Origin: an uncultured Sulfitobacter sp.
GTDB taxonomy: Bacteria; Pseudomonadota; Alphaproteobacteria; Rhodobacterales; Rhodobacteraceae
Length of the DNA: 64,000 nt
Assembly (NCBI RefSeq): GCF_947500075.1
Contig: NZ_CANMQS010000011.1
Location: 32,007 to 96,006 of the forward strand
Direction: 5' to 3'
The notes beneath the pieces were generated by a model. That model worked only from the letters and a program-made list of their open reading frames with translations. It was not told the DNA's origin and did no database searches. Made by a program: the position numbers and the translations under genes. Numbering within the stretch: the first letter of the stretch is position 1; every line of letters starts with the position of its first letter. Shown piece by piece: positions 24,989 through 33,553 of the stretch.

Positions 24989-25504
24989 CTACCGATCCTT
25001 CGACAACAAGCCGCGCGGTGTAATGGCGGTCAGATTATCCGGTGTGCGCCGCGTCATCTCCATACCATCGGAGGAAACGGCGGCCTCGACAAACTCGGTC
25101 TTCTTCAGGACACCGCCATCCGCCTCGACCCAGGTGGTGCTGTCGCCGTCCTCGCGCGTGATCGAGCCGTCATGGTTGATGCGGATCGACACGCCGCCAA
25201 CCTTGACGGCGACGGAATGCGCATCCGCGATGATCCCTTCCCAGCCACCGTCATAGTCCCGACGCAACACCACCATATCGGGCCGCAACTTGATCTGCAC
25301 ATCCTGATCAGCATCGCCATCGGCGCTTTTGAGCATCAGGAATGTTTCCTGGATGTCCGGATCGCAGTGGATGCTCACCCGTGCATCTTTCGGAGGCCAG
25401 ACCTTGGGTGCGCTCCGCTGTCGGCCTTCCGGGTCGCGATGAAACCCGATGTAGAGCTGCGCCGATTTCCAGACCCGGGCGGCGTGCGATGCAATCTTTG
25501 ACAT
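24989..25504 (-). CDS. Hypothetical plasmid protein (171 aa)
   Basis: This is a beta-rich cytosolic-type protein with no signal peptide or membrane helix. It starts SKIASHAARVWKSAQLYIGF; the middle has alternating hydrophobic strands and the C-terminus is polar. The ATG at 25504 follows AGGAGATCGACC, almost the same leader as the gene at 24413. Function unknown; it lies among plasmid maintenance genes. Confidence 0.7.
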   Translation of the reverse strand: MSKIASHAARVWKSAQLYIGFHRDPEGRQRSAPKVWPPKDARVSIHCDPDIQETFLMLKSADGDADQDVQIKLRPDMVVLRRDYDGGWEGIIADAHSVAVKVGGVSIRINHDGSITREDGDSTTWVEADGGVLKKTEFVEAAVSSDGMEMTRRTPDNLTAITPRGLLSKDR

Positions 25505-25622
25505 GGTCGATCTCCTGAGCGGTCTGAATGCGCGGCTCTTGGCTCTAGTAAGCCGGGAGCCGCGCAAACCGAGGGACTTCAGAAGGCGAGGGCAGGGAAG
25601 CTGCCTTCGCCGGGGTCCACCT

Positions 25623-27473
25623 TCAATCGTAATAGTCCGGCACCCAAGCCTCAATCCGGGCTTTCTGTGCCGCCGTGACCCCGAGCAGTTTCTGCTTGGT
25701 CTCGTCCGAGAACAGGTCTTCCAGTGTCTTGGCCTTCTCGGCCTTCTTCAACTTGGCGAAGGCCTTGGCCTCGACGCTGGTTGGCGCAAGGTCGAGAAGG
25801 TCGCAGTAGATGGTCTCCAGCATCGGTCCTGACACGCGCTTGAAGAGGTTCTCCGCCGTAGGCGTCCAGACCTTGCGGATCTCGGCCCCTGCCTTTTCAG
25901 ACAGAACCCCGTGGAAGATAGCATCTCCGCCGATCAGCAATCTGGCCAAGTGCCGCGTCAATTCTGCATCGCGATGCTTCTTCCCCCTTTTCTTGAAGCT
26001 GGCGAAAGCCTTCTTGAGATCGACACCCCACGCATCTGCCGGCGTGACACCGGGTTTGGAGAGCCGCTTATCGACCGCGAACCCGGCCTCGACGGACGGG
26101 GTATTGCTGGGTGCCCCGAGGCTGATGTCGAACACGTCGCGAAACCCGATCGCCCCGCTCAACTGGAACGCCAGAAGATCAATGAGGAGGTCGGGTTGAT
26201 CCAGCATGGCGTTTTGCAACGCGGCCAGCTTGATCGCCTCCAGATCGTCCCGCAGCTTTTGTGAATAGGGGGGTTTCGGAGCCTTGTCGTCACCGGTCCC
26301 ATGCGCGGCCTTTTGCAGGATACCGGCCGAAAGCGCCGCCTTCTTATCCTCGGGTCGGATCAGGCCCGCCTCGACTTTCAGACCGCCGCTCTGATCAACA
26401 TAGACCACACATCCGGCGTGGGCTTTCTGCGCGTCGGTGAAGGCACCCTCCAAAATAACATGGAGGCCTGCCAGTTCTTCTTCACCTTCCGCGTTGAGCA
26501 CGTCACCGTCGGCCATCTCGCAGAGGTCCTCGTATCGCTCCATCTGATCGTCCGAGAGAACACCTTCGACGGGGTAGACGCGGGCGAACTTGTTGTCTTC
26601 GATGAAGTTCCAGCCGAGATAGGCCTCGCTATGTGTCTCGACCCAGGCCCAGCCATCGGACACGCGCAGCTGCTCAGCCGCCTCAGCCAATTGCGCTGCA
26701 AAGGCGTCATCCAGAATATCCTGATCCTCGAAGAACACGTCTTCGGAGAAAAGATCGCGGGTGACCTTGCCGCCACCGCCCTCGTAGGCCTCCACACCGA
26801 CAAATACCGCGCGGCGGTCTGTGGCTTTGGCCGCTTTCGGATGCAGGAAGTGGTCCAACTGGCTCACGTTGGAGAGGTGGCCCTCGGCGATGGCCTGCAG
26901 CACCTCATGCACCAGTTTCTCGTCCTGAGCGGTCGTCATCTTCTGCGCTGCCGAGAGATTGATGGTCTTGGCTTTCAGCGCATCAAGGGCCGCATCGGGC
27001 AGATTGGCGAGTTTCAAGCGCCCTTTGACATGGGCGACGGTCACCCCGAAGGCGCTGGCAATCGCTTCGGCGTCGGCATTGGTTTTTGCCATCCGTCCAT
27101 AGGCCCGGATTTCGTCCGCCGGATCGAGCGCTTCACGGGCCGTGTTTTCCGCATTGGCCCAGAATTCGGCCTGCTCCAGATCACGTGCCAGAAGGACGGG
27201 GATTGAAGATGCGCCCTCGAAGTCGGGATATGACGCTGCGAGATGGGCCAAAGCCCTCAGACGGCGACCGCCCGACACGATGCCGATCTTGCCGTTGTCG
27301 TCCTGAATGCCGCCGAGGTTCTGCAGAAGCCCGCAGGTCCTGATGCTGTCTGCCAGTGTCTCCACGTCCTCCTGCGCCACATCTTCGCGGGGATTGAGGT
27401 CGTGCAGGTAGAGCTGGTCGAGCGATGCGTAGAGGATCGCTGCGTCGTTCGGGATGGTTGATTGATTGGTCAT
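25623..27473 (-). CDS. ParB/Spo0J-domain protein
   Basis: This 616-aa protein has an N-terminal ParB-type domain (about 14-110) with the conserved NPREDV, the box IVSGGRRLRALAHL and ENTAREALDPADEIRAYGRM, followed by an HTH-like region (about 125-160, IASAFGVTVAHVKGRLKLA). A large C-terminal part (about 230-616) is family-specific. It is far longer than partition ParB (about 300-350 aa) and not adjacent to parA, so it is probably the accessory ParB-like type common on plasmids, rather than the segregation partner. Confidence 0.85.
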   Translation of the reverse strand: MTNQSTIPNDAAILYASLDQLYLHDLNPREDVAQEDVETLADSIRTCGLLQNLGGIQDDNGKIGIVSGGRRLRALAHLAASYPDFEGASSIPVLLARDLEQAEFWANAENTAREALDPADEIRAYGRMAKTNADAEAIASAFGVTVAHVKGRLKLANLPDAALDALKAKTINLSAAQKMTTAQDEKLVHEVLQAIAEGHLSNVSQLDHFLHPKAAKATDRRAVFVGVEAYEGGGGKVTRDLFSEDVFFEDQDILDDAFAAQLAEAAEQLRVSDGWAWVETHSEAYLGWNFIEDNKFARVYPVEGVLSDDQMERYEDLCEMADGDVLNAEGEEELAGLHVILEGAFTDAQKAHAGCVVYVDQSGGLKVEAGLIRPEDKKAALSAGILQKAAHGTGDDKAPKPPYSQKLRDDLEAIKLAALQNAMLDQPDLLIDLLAFQLSGAIGFRDVFDISLGAPSNTPSVEAGFAVDKRLSKPGVTPADAWGVDLKKAFASFKKRGKKHRDAELTRHLARLLIGGDAIFHGVLSEKAGAEIRKVWTPTAENLFKRVSGPMLETIYCDLLDLAPTSVEAKAFAKLKKAEKAKTLEDLFSDETKQKLLGVTAAQKARIEAWVPDYYD

Positions 27474-27611
27474 GTCTTTGTCCTTTGATTTCGATTGATG
27501 TTGGGTGTGGCGGGGCAGGGAGCATGTGCTCGCCGCCCTGCCGTTTCAAACGGGTGGATCACCTCCTTTCCTGAGGGTGTTGGGTGCCTGTTCCGGTGTC
27601 GGTCAGGCGGC

Positions 27612-27989
27612 TCAGTATTCGGAGGCGTGAAGGATCGTCAGGACGCGGCGGGTCACAGCGAGGTTCGCCGGATCGTCGCTGCCCATGGCATAGTCGGTGT
27701 CGTAAAGATCGATCTTCCAGAAGATGCGATAGCTGTCGCCCGCCATCTCGATATCGAACGCCCCGAAACTGTGATCTCCGTATGGATCGTTGTCGTCGGA
27801 GAAGGTGTCGAAGCCTTGAACACGTGCCATGATGACCGCCTTGGCCGCGGGCAAGAGGTCGGCCACACCGCGCGTCATCACAATCTGACCGGGCACGGTG
27901 AAGTCCGCGCCCCATGTTGTCCGGAACCGGTCGTTCTGTTCTGCGATCTTGATGGCTTCGGGTGTGGGGGTCTCAGGCGTTGCACACAT
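27612..27989 (-). CDS. DUF3768-family protein
   Basis: This 125-aa protein carries the DUF3768 pattern: IAEQNDRFRTTWG near the start, DPYGDHSFGAFDIEM in the middle, then IFWKIDLYDTDYAMGSDDP and a closing RRVLTILHASEY. The family is common on alphaproteobacterial plasmids and has no known function. The ATG at 27989 was chosen because the family similarity begins just after it; the upstream open frame has no such support. Confidence 0.82.
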   Translation of the reverse strand: MCATPETPTPEAIKIAEQNDRFRTTWGADFTVPGQIVMTRGVADLLPAAKAVIMARVQGFDTFSDDNDPYGDHSFGAFDIEMAGDSYRIFWKIDLYDTDYAMGSDDPANLAVTRRVLTILHASEY

Positions 27990-28286
27990 CAGCTTGCTCC
28001 TTGGAGTCTGGTTTTGAGAGCAGCCCCCGAGGGGCGTCGTCTCCAAAACCTGACCCACTGGCGAAGTGCCGGAGTGAGCAAAGGCACACCCCAATCGATG
28101 GGACGTGGCGCGGCCCGCAGCGCCTGGGGCGCGAGGACACGGGTCCTGTCTATTTGGGTTGCCTGCGCGAGAACCCAGCGGGTTCTAAAGTAACGTCCCC
28201 GCAGCGGCGTATCGCGCTTGCGCGAACCCCTAGGGGACCAGGGAAATCCCTGACATCCTGCGCCTCATCCTTGGAAACAAGGCGAT

Positions 28287-28302
28287 TCGGTATATCGGGA
28301 AC
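28287..28302 (-). repeat. Isolated inverted iteron
   Basis: TCGGTATATCGGGAAC is the reverse complement of the iteron form GTTCCCGATATACCGA at 28596. It lies about 270 bp from the main array. Confidence 0.75.
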
Positions 28303-28573
28303 ATCTGGTGTTGCCTGTAATGCAACGGGTTTGGCTCATGCCTGAGGTCAAAAAGGGGAAAGGCAGGCCAAAATCGGATCAAATGCTGCCTGTCTGGGCG
28401 TCAAGGGCTGCTTCAAGACCCTGTTTCTAAGCCTGTCTGAGGGCTGTCATCGAGAACTGCCTTTTGAAGGCCTCTCGCGTCTTGGTTATTTCTGTTAGAA
28501 ATTTGGTTAGGTTTGTTATGTGGTTAGGGCACTGAAAAGACTCAGGGAAATCAGTATTTTGACGTTGTTTCGC

Positions 28574-28678
28574 GTTCCTGATGTACCGAACATGCGTTCC
28601 CGATATACCGAGGATGCGTTCCTGTTGTACCGAGTCGGATGTTCCTGATGTACCGAAGTTATGTTCCCGTTGTACCGA
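28574..28678 (+). repeat. Five-copy iteron array downstream of repA
   Basis: Five direct copies of GTTCC(T/C)G(A/T)T(G/A)TACCGA start at 28574, 28596, 28618, 28641 and 28663. The period is 22-23 bp, close to two helical turns, which is typical of plasmid replication iterons. The array ends 2 bp before the repA stop. Confidence 0.92.
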
Positions 28679-28679
28679 G

Positions 28680-29753
28680 TCACCAGATCGGGTTGGCTTC
28701 GATGTACTTCTTGGCAAAGGCGCGGAAGGCGGCGTTGGCACTTTTCACGGGATCGTCCTTCTTTATGGCCCATTCCCGCCATGCATCGAGAATGTACTGG
28801 ATGTCGTATTCCGGGTTGGCGTGCTTGATCTCGGTCAGAACGGAGTGCGAGACAGTCAGTTCCGACAGATTCGGTACATCGGGAACAGTGAGGTCGTCGA
28901 ATTTCGGCTGAAACCGTACAAGTGCCTGTTTTCCCTTCGTTTTGAATGGGGTTGACACTTCGGCAGGATCCACGATCTCGACATGGTAATCAGGGATGGT
29001 GCCCGCTTCACAGATCTCGTTGATCCGAAACTTGAACTTGCGTGCGGTGTCGATCGATCCGCACTTCTCGGCCAGGCGCTTGATCCCGATATACCATTCT
29101 GGCTGACGACCGACATGCTTGCGGGCAAGCTCATAGAGGCGGCGTTCGAGGCCCTTCGAGAGCCGGAAATAGTCTCTGTTGATCGTCAGGACCCGGCGAT
29201 CTTTGACGATGGCATTGAACATCCATCGGTTCATCGTGACCTCGACAGCCCCCATGACGCGCTGGCCGTTGCGATTGGTCCGTTCGATCACCCGCCAATC
29301 CTCGATCCAGCCAAAGCCACGCCGCTCACGCTCGTCACCGGCGGTGATGTTCGTCAGGATGTTGGTAGAGCGCAGGCGATCCAGCGCATCGAGGAAGAGC
29401 TCATAGGCGCGTTTGCCGGAGCTGCGCCCGGTCACCTTTAGAAAGTCATAGGCAGAGAATTTGATCGTGCGATCCTGAACGGATACCGGGGTATCCGCAT
29501 CATACTGCCCGTGTTCGATCCTCTCGTTCACAAGTGATGTAAGATAGATCAGGATGTCTTTGTCCCAGATCGTCGCAATTCCCTTGTGCCCTGGCTGAAT
29601 CTCGATCTTCACCGTGCCATCGTCAAAGATGAAGGGGGTCATTCGCGGGCGCTTCTGAAGGGAGAAAAATGGGAACTCCATCAGGGCACGCTCGTCTTTG
29701 ACCGGGGCGTCAGCGAGCTGGTCCAAGAAAAGGTCTACCTGTTTGCCTGACAC
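28680..29753 (-). CDS. repA: Plasmid replication initiator RepA
   Basis: This 357-aa protein is of the 'replication initiator protein A' type. Family-like segments include FSLQKRPRMTPFIFDDG (about 28-45), IWDKDILIYLTSLVNE, DFLKVTGRSSGKRAYELFLD and RLSKGLERRLYELARKHVG (about 195-215), suggesting tandem winged helices that bind iterons. It is flanked by iterons on both sides and contains one inverted copy in its own coding sequence (28871-28886). This is the best evidence that the window is a replicon of its own. Confidence 0.87.
   Translation of the reverse strand: MSGKQVDLFLDQLADAPVKDERALMEFPFFSLQKRPRMTPFIFDDGTVKIEIQPGHKGIATIWDKDILIYLTSLVNERIEHGQYDADTPVSVQDRTIKFSAYDFLKVTGRSSGKRAYELFLDALDRLRSTNILTNITAGDERERRGFGWIEDWRVIERTNRNGQRVMGAVEVTMNRWMFNAIVKDRRVLTINRDYFRLSKGLERRLYELARKHVGRQPEWYIGIKRLAEKCGSIDTARKFKFRINEICEAGTIPDYHVEIVDPAEVSTPFKTKGKQALVRFQPKFDDLTVPDVPNLSELTVSHSVLTEIKHANPEYDIQYILDAWREWAIKKDDPVKSANAAFRAFAKKYIEANPIW
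28871..28886 (-). repeat. Inverted iteron inside repA
   Basis: TCGGTACATCGGGAAC is the reverse complement of the iteron core. It lies within the C-terminal coding part of repA and could take part in handcuffing between arrays. Confidence 0.75.
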
Positions 29754-29757
29754 GTCT

Positions 29758-29820
29758 GTTCCTAATGTACCGAATCTCTCTGTTCCCGTTATACCGAGTT
29801 TTGTGTTCCTGATGTACCGA
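29758..29820 (+). repeat. Three-copy iteron array in the repA promoter region
   Basis: Iteron cores start at 29758, 29782 and 29805 (spacing 24 and 23), in the same orientation as the downstream array. They directly precede the repA start codon on its 5' side, so RepA binding here would be expected to autorepress repA. Confidence 0.9.
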
Positions 29821-29867
29821 ATTTTTCAACATATTGCGGTACGCTCTATAGTTGGCCACAAGAGGGG

Positions 29868-30629
29868 TCAGTAGTTGACCTGCTCGAAGCCATAGTTTCC
29901 CTCGTAATCACGCCAGTCCACAAAGACCGAGCGATGGAAGATGCCGGGGCAATGCTCACCGTAACGCTCGAGTCCCACGTGGTCCTCGGGCAATTGGCTG
30001 GGGCTGGAGCCCCGGGACCAGCGGAAGTCACCTTGCGTCCCGTAGGTGCCTATCCGCAGAGAAAAGTTGCGGTTGCAGTCTCCCTCACTGCCAGCTTCCA
30101 CCTGAGTGGCGTAGGTAACGTTGTATACCCGGATTGAGCGCACGAAGTTGAATTCAGGTCCGCTTATGTCGATGTCTGCGCCAGCAGTCATTTGAGCGAG
30201 CACCATCGCGAAAACTTCGGGTAATCCCGCCGACGACGCACCGCCCGATCGAACTACTGCGGGCTGTAGCTGAGCAAGTGGGATTGCGCCTGAGATCTGA
30301 GGAATGGATTGGTTTCTTGGCAACGCATCGGGCGCCAGAATGTCCCATAGCTGAGGCAGTGGCGTGGTCATATTCGGAGCCTGAAGACTTGCCCCCATTG
30401 GGCAGCGCCAAATCTGCAGCGGCGGCTCGACGGGCCACGGTGTGATGCGTCGGACGAACTCTGCACGTGCACGCGCACACGGTGTTGAGGCAGGCCAGTC
30501 GCCGGAAAGACAAAGAAGGATCGCACAATCGATCTGGTAACTCTGGGCGCTTGTCTGGGACGCTCCAAACCCAAGACAGATACTGACTGCAGTCAATCCA
30601 GTAGCGATCTTTGAAAAAAGCGGTTGCAT
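29868..30629 (-). CDS. TrbM-like secreted protein
   Basis: This 253-aa exported protein has a signal peptide (about 1-29, cleavage near TSAQS) followed by IDCAILLCLSGDWPASTPC, which resembles the conserved Cys motif of TrbM, a periplasmic conjugation protein. The rest (WPVEPPLQIWRCPMG, later FSLRIGTYGTQGDF) was not recognised. The ATG at 30629 is favoured over an upstream start at 30722 because the signal peptide begins there and the palindromic promoter lies just upstream. Confidence 0.68.
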   Translation of the reverse strand: MQPLFSKIATGLTAVSICLGFGASQTSAQSYQIDCAILLCLSGDWPASTPCARARAEFVRRITPWPVEPPLQIWRCPMGASLQAPNMTTPLPQLWDILAPDALPRNQSIPQISGAIPLAQLQPAVVRSGGASSAGLPEVFAMVLAQMTAGADIDISGPEFNFVRSIRVYNVTYATQVEAGSEGDCNRNFSLRIGTYGTQGDFRWSRGSSPSQLPEDHVGLERYGEHCPGIFHRSVFVDWRDYEGNYGFEQVNY

Positions 30630-30649
30630 GGCCCAGCTCACTATTGAAA

Positions 30650-30667
30650 TCAATATTATAATATTGA
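30650..30667. promoter_or_regulatory. AT-rich palindrome upstream of the TrbM-like gene (copy 2)
   Basis: TCAATATTATAATATTGA is an 18-bp perfect palindrome about 30 bp before the start codon; its central 16 bp are identical to the palindrome before ssb at 23197-23212. It could be a shared operator that overlaps a -10 box. Confidence 0.7.
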
Positions 30668-30740
30668 CTGTCGTGTCCTTAGGATGCAAGGGGTAGGAAC
30701 AACGACAATGCGTGAGCGGCAATATTCCGCTGCGTCGTCG

Positions 30741-31676
30741 TCAGGTTTCCAAGAAACGTTCAACAGTTTTGGAGATGACTGCCGCACGAACGTCTGGTCT
30801 TTCCAGAAGCAGCGCGTGCTTTGCGTGTTTGAGTTCCACGTACTCGCCGTTCGACCACGCTGCCATCCTTTGTTGGATCGCACGCTTATCGACAACTTCG
30901 TCACAGTCTCCATAGAAGGTGATACAGGGAAGGTCTGGTGATTTCAGCTTTGAGATCCGTCGGCATTCCCCCAGGCTTTCGCGAAGCCACTTCAAACTTG
31001 ACCCAGCAGTCTGAAGCTCAGGCCTAGTGCGCGCTTGCTGCACCCAGTAACCATAGTTCTCGGGATCAAAGGTGATGCGATTTCCCTCAAAAGGGGTATG
31101 ACTGACGTAGTTCTTCCCGTCATGTCCAGGAACATACGCCTCTCCGTGCCCAAGAGCGCAAGCCGCCCAAGCGACAGGTGATGCGATCAGCCGCTGGAGC
31201 TCAGACATTTCAATGCCCCACATTGGCGCGGTGAATGAGCATGCTGCAACGGGTAAGCCTTGCAGGGTCGCTCGCAAACCGATGTTGCCGCCCATGGAGT
31301 TGGCCATCAAAAACCAAGGCTTGGGCATGCCGAGCGTGATGGCAATCTGTAAAAATGCGTCAACGTCCTTTTGGTAGTCCGAAAACGCTTCGACGTGCAA
31401 TGTTGCGGGGTCGTCGAGCAGGCGCTGAGACAGACCGTGGCCGCGCCAATCGATCGTCAGAACCGAAAACCCCTTGGCGACCAAGTCACGCGCGAGCCGT
31501 CCTTGGAGTTCGATGTATTCTGTCCTGCCTGGAAACAGGAAGATCGTGCCGCAAACATCTTGTTCCGCTGGCCAGTAACCTACTCGAAGTCTGATGCCAT
31601 CTCGTGTGGTCGTCCACACAGCGGAACCATTGTCCGGCCCGCCAGAAATCTCTTGGAAGAAAGGTGCTGGCTCCAT
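30741..31676 (-). CDS. rcgR: Alpha/beta hydrolase, RcgR-like (putative quorum lactone hydrolase)
   Basis: This 311-aa serine hydrolase of the lysophospholipase/S33 type has an oxyanion region FLFPGRTEYIE (47-57), DWRGHGLSQR (76-85), nucleophile Ser127 in NSMGG, acid Asp in YGDCDEVVD and His in KHAKHALLLE. It has no signal peptide. It begins 3 nt after the membrane protein gene upstream, so the two form an operon. The pairing matches what I remember being annotated as RcgR/RcgA in Rhodobacterales; lactone hydrolysis is a database-style label that I could not verify. Confidence 0.7.
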   Translation of the reverse strand: MEPAPFFQEISGGPDNGSAVWTTTRDGIRLRVGYWPAEQDVCGTIFLFPGRTEYIELQGRLARDLVAKGFSVLTIDWRGHGLSQRLLDDPATLHVEAFSDYQKDVDAFLQIAITLGMPKPWFLMANSMGGNIGLRATLQGLPVAACSFTAPMWGIEMSELQRLIASPVAWAACALGHGEAYVPGHDGKNYVSHTPFEGNRITFDPENYGYWVQQARTRPELQTAGSSLKWLRESLGECRRISKLKSPDLPCITFYGDCDEVVDKRAIQQRMAAWSNGEYVELKHAKHALLLERPDVRAAVISKTVERFLET

Positions 31677-31679
31677 CTC

Positions 31680-33449
31680 CTATTTTCCTTGGACGCCTAG
31701 CAGTTCCTCGTTGCGCGGAATGTCCGTACCAGGATGGGAACCCTGTGATGCAACAACGCAGAAGACAGCCAGACAGCAGCTCGAAAGGAGCAACACAGAA
31801 AAGCCTGTGAAACGACCGATCAGCCAGAAGTTGACGACAAGCAGAAGGATGACGCTTGCTAGACTCAACCAGTTGATCATCATCTTTTTGGTGGCGGCAC
31901 CCACCGGACCGATGCTGCCTCGGTTCCCAGCTTGTTCTGCAATGAGGGGACTGCGGACTGAGCCCCGAATTTGTGATGCGCATAAGAAAAACACGAAAAC
32001 CGGAATGAACATAACGAAGAAGCTCGTTATTGATGCAGATGGGTTCTTGTCGAACCAAGTCCAAGAACCATCGTGACCATTCATCAAGGCGCTGGCATCC
32101 AGGATCAACCAACGCACAATATTTTCAGAATCTGTCATGAGGTAGACGGCGACAAGTTTGATCCCGATGGACGCCAACAAAGCAAAAACAGCGCAACGGA
32201 AAATACCACTGACGATGGCGTCTGCGATTTGCAGAATTTCAAGGCTTTTAATGGTGTTCTGTCCAAAGCTCACACGGCCTGAGATTTCCTTGAAATCCAA
32301 TGATACAATGTAGAGCAGCATCAGACCAGAAAAGCAGTACCAATATGCAATGCCAGAGAGGAGGTTGGCGTACATTGATGCCGCCATGCCCTGGTTCGCT
32401 GACATAACATCTGGTCTTTCTATCGAAATCAACAACCAGTCGATGACGCGCGAACCTGCGTCGTTTTGCATGAGCGGTTTCAGATACGATCCGTACCATT
32501 GCAGCAAGAAAACGATACAGAAACACACCAAGGTGATACCCACAAACGACGATGAGTAGACAGCAAGCCGCTCGCTCCAATTACAGGATTGGGTAGGGTC
32601 GGAGCTCTCGGCAACCATCAATGGCCGCCACTGTTCTCTCCAAGAAGTGACTAAACTGGAAACAACGAAAACGATCAGGGGCAGCCAGACAAGTTTGTCC
32701 AACAACCAGTTTGGAGACCAAAACAGCCCGACCTGTTTCTCCAAATTCTGGACCGGGCTGTAGGTTACGTCGTGTGCTCCCAAAAGATAGCCAATGTAGA
32801 GCAGCACAGCGACGCCCGCCCACATTGTCATAACCATTCCAAATGGCGCACCATCGAGAAACAGGCTTTCCGCTCGGGCGGCCAGGCTAATTCTTTGATG
32901 TTCCGATTCATATTCATCCAATGGTGCTTCGATTTCGTCCGGACTCCCATTCGCGCGAGTCATTTGACACTGCACTCGGCCACTGGCTTCCCGGTCAGGC
33001 TCTGCATTGACACGGCGACGTGCCCGTCTCTCTGCTGCCAGGCGCTCCTTTGCGGCCTTTAGCTCTGACTGCCAAAGACTCGTCTCGACCGGATCGTTGC
33101 AGCCGAAAATGCGAGCCAGCCAACGTATGTTTTTGTCGCTGATACCATTGTCGTTCGCTTGAAACCAAACTTGGACGGTTCTCACGTCGATCCCAACATT
33201 GTTGGAATCAATCGCCGTAATTGCGTCGGCCAGTGTTTCCGGTGTCCACGGACCATCGGCGACTTCATGCCGGTCGACGGGCCGACCCGCACCCTGCGCT
33301 GCCAGTCGACCGAACAGCACTTTGAAGTTGTCTGTACTTTGTCGTGGTTCAACAAAGAATTTCCCGTTTTTTATCAAAGCCTCACACGTCCAATTTGCGT
33401 GCTTTTTCGTTGTTTTACGGAGTTTTTCGTGCGTCCGGCAAAGAAGCAC
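31680..33449 (-). CDS. rcgA: RcgA-like membrane protein with N-terminal HTH-like region
   Basis: This 589-aa protein has an N-terminal ~150 residues that are soluble and include an HTH-like segment (about 70-115, ETLADAITAIDSNNVGIDVR followed by a VQVWF turn), then a basic helix (130-150). The rest holds about eight membrane helices between residues 205 and 570. It is predicted to be an inner-membrane protein, possibly a transporter. It is in one operon with the hydrolase downstream. The RcgA assignment is from memory of similar gene pairs and needs a search. Confidence 0.65.
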   Translation of the reverse strand: MLLCRTHEKLRKTTKKHANWTCEALIKNGKFFVEPRQSTDNFKVLFGRLAAQGAGRPVDRHEVADGPWTPETLADAITAIDSNNVGIDVRTVQVWFQANDNGISDKNIRWLARIFGCNDPVETSLWQSELKAAKERLAAERRARRRVNAEPDREASGRVQCQMTRANGSPDEIEAPLDEYESEHQRISLAARAESLFLDGAPFGMVMTMWAGVAVLLYIGYLLGAHDVTYSPVQNLEKQVGLFWSPNWLLDKLVWLPLIVFVVSSLVTSWREQWRPLMVAESSDPTQSCNWSERLAVYSSSFVGITLVCFCIVFLLQWYGSYLKPLMQNDAGSRVIDWLLISIERPDVMSANQGMAASMYANLLSGIAYWYCFSGLMLLYIVSLDFKEISGRVSFGQNTIKSLEILQIADAIVSGIFRCAVFALLASIGIKLVAVYLMTDSENIVRWLILDASALMNGHDGSWTWFDKNPSASITSFFVMFIPVFVFFLCASQIRGSVRSPLIAEQAGNRGSIGPVGAATKKMMINWLSLASVILLLVVNFWLIGRFTGFSVLLLSSCCLAVFCVVASQGSHPGTDIPRNEELLGVQGK

Positions 33450-33553
33450 GTTCTACTATAACGCGAAGCCGCGGCCTTGATGTAGAGACTTGCCGCAGCG
33501 CTCGTGTGCTGGGCGGATACCCGCGCCCTCAGCATTTCTTAGAGGGAGGTTTC

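Larger units (their letters stand above)
27990..28679. other. 690-bp non-coding replication-origin region
   Basis: No gene was recognised. The stretch contains one inverted iteron (28287-28302), an AT-rich segment (about 28480-28570) and five direct iterons (28574-28678) immediately downstream of repA. These are the parts expected of an iteron-controlled origin. Confidence 0.6.

Noticed and set aside
26301..27206. 300-codon plus-strand frame opposite the ParB-domain gene
   Set aside because: Antisense to a protein with clear ParB motifs; no independent signature.
28574..28678. Regularly spaced repeats that might be a CRISPR array
   Set aside because: The units are about 16 bp with gaps of only 6-7 bp, the period is 22-23 bp, and the array borders repA. 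They are replication iterons; no cas genes are present.
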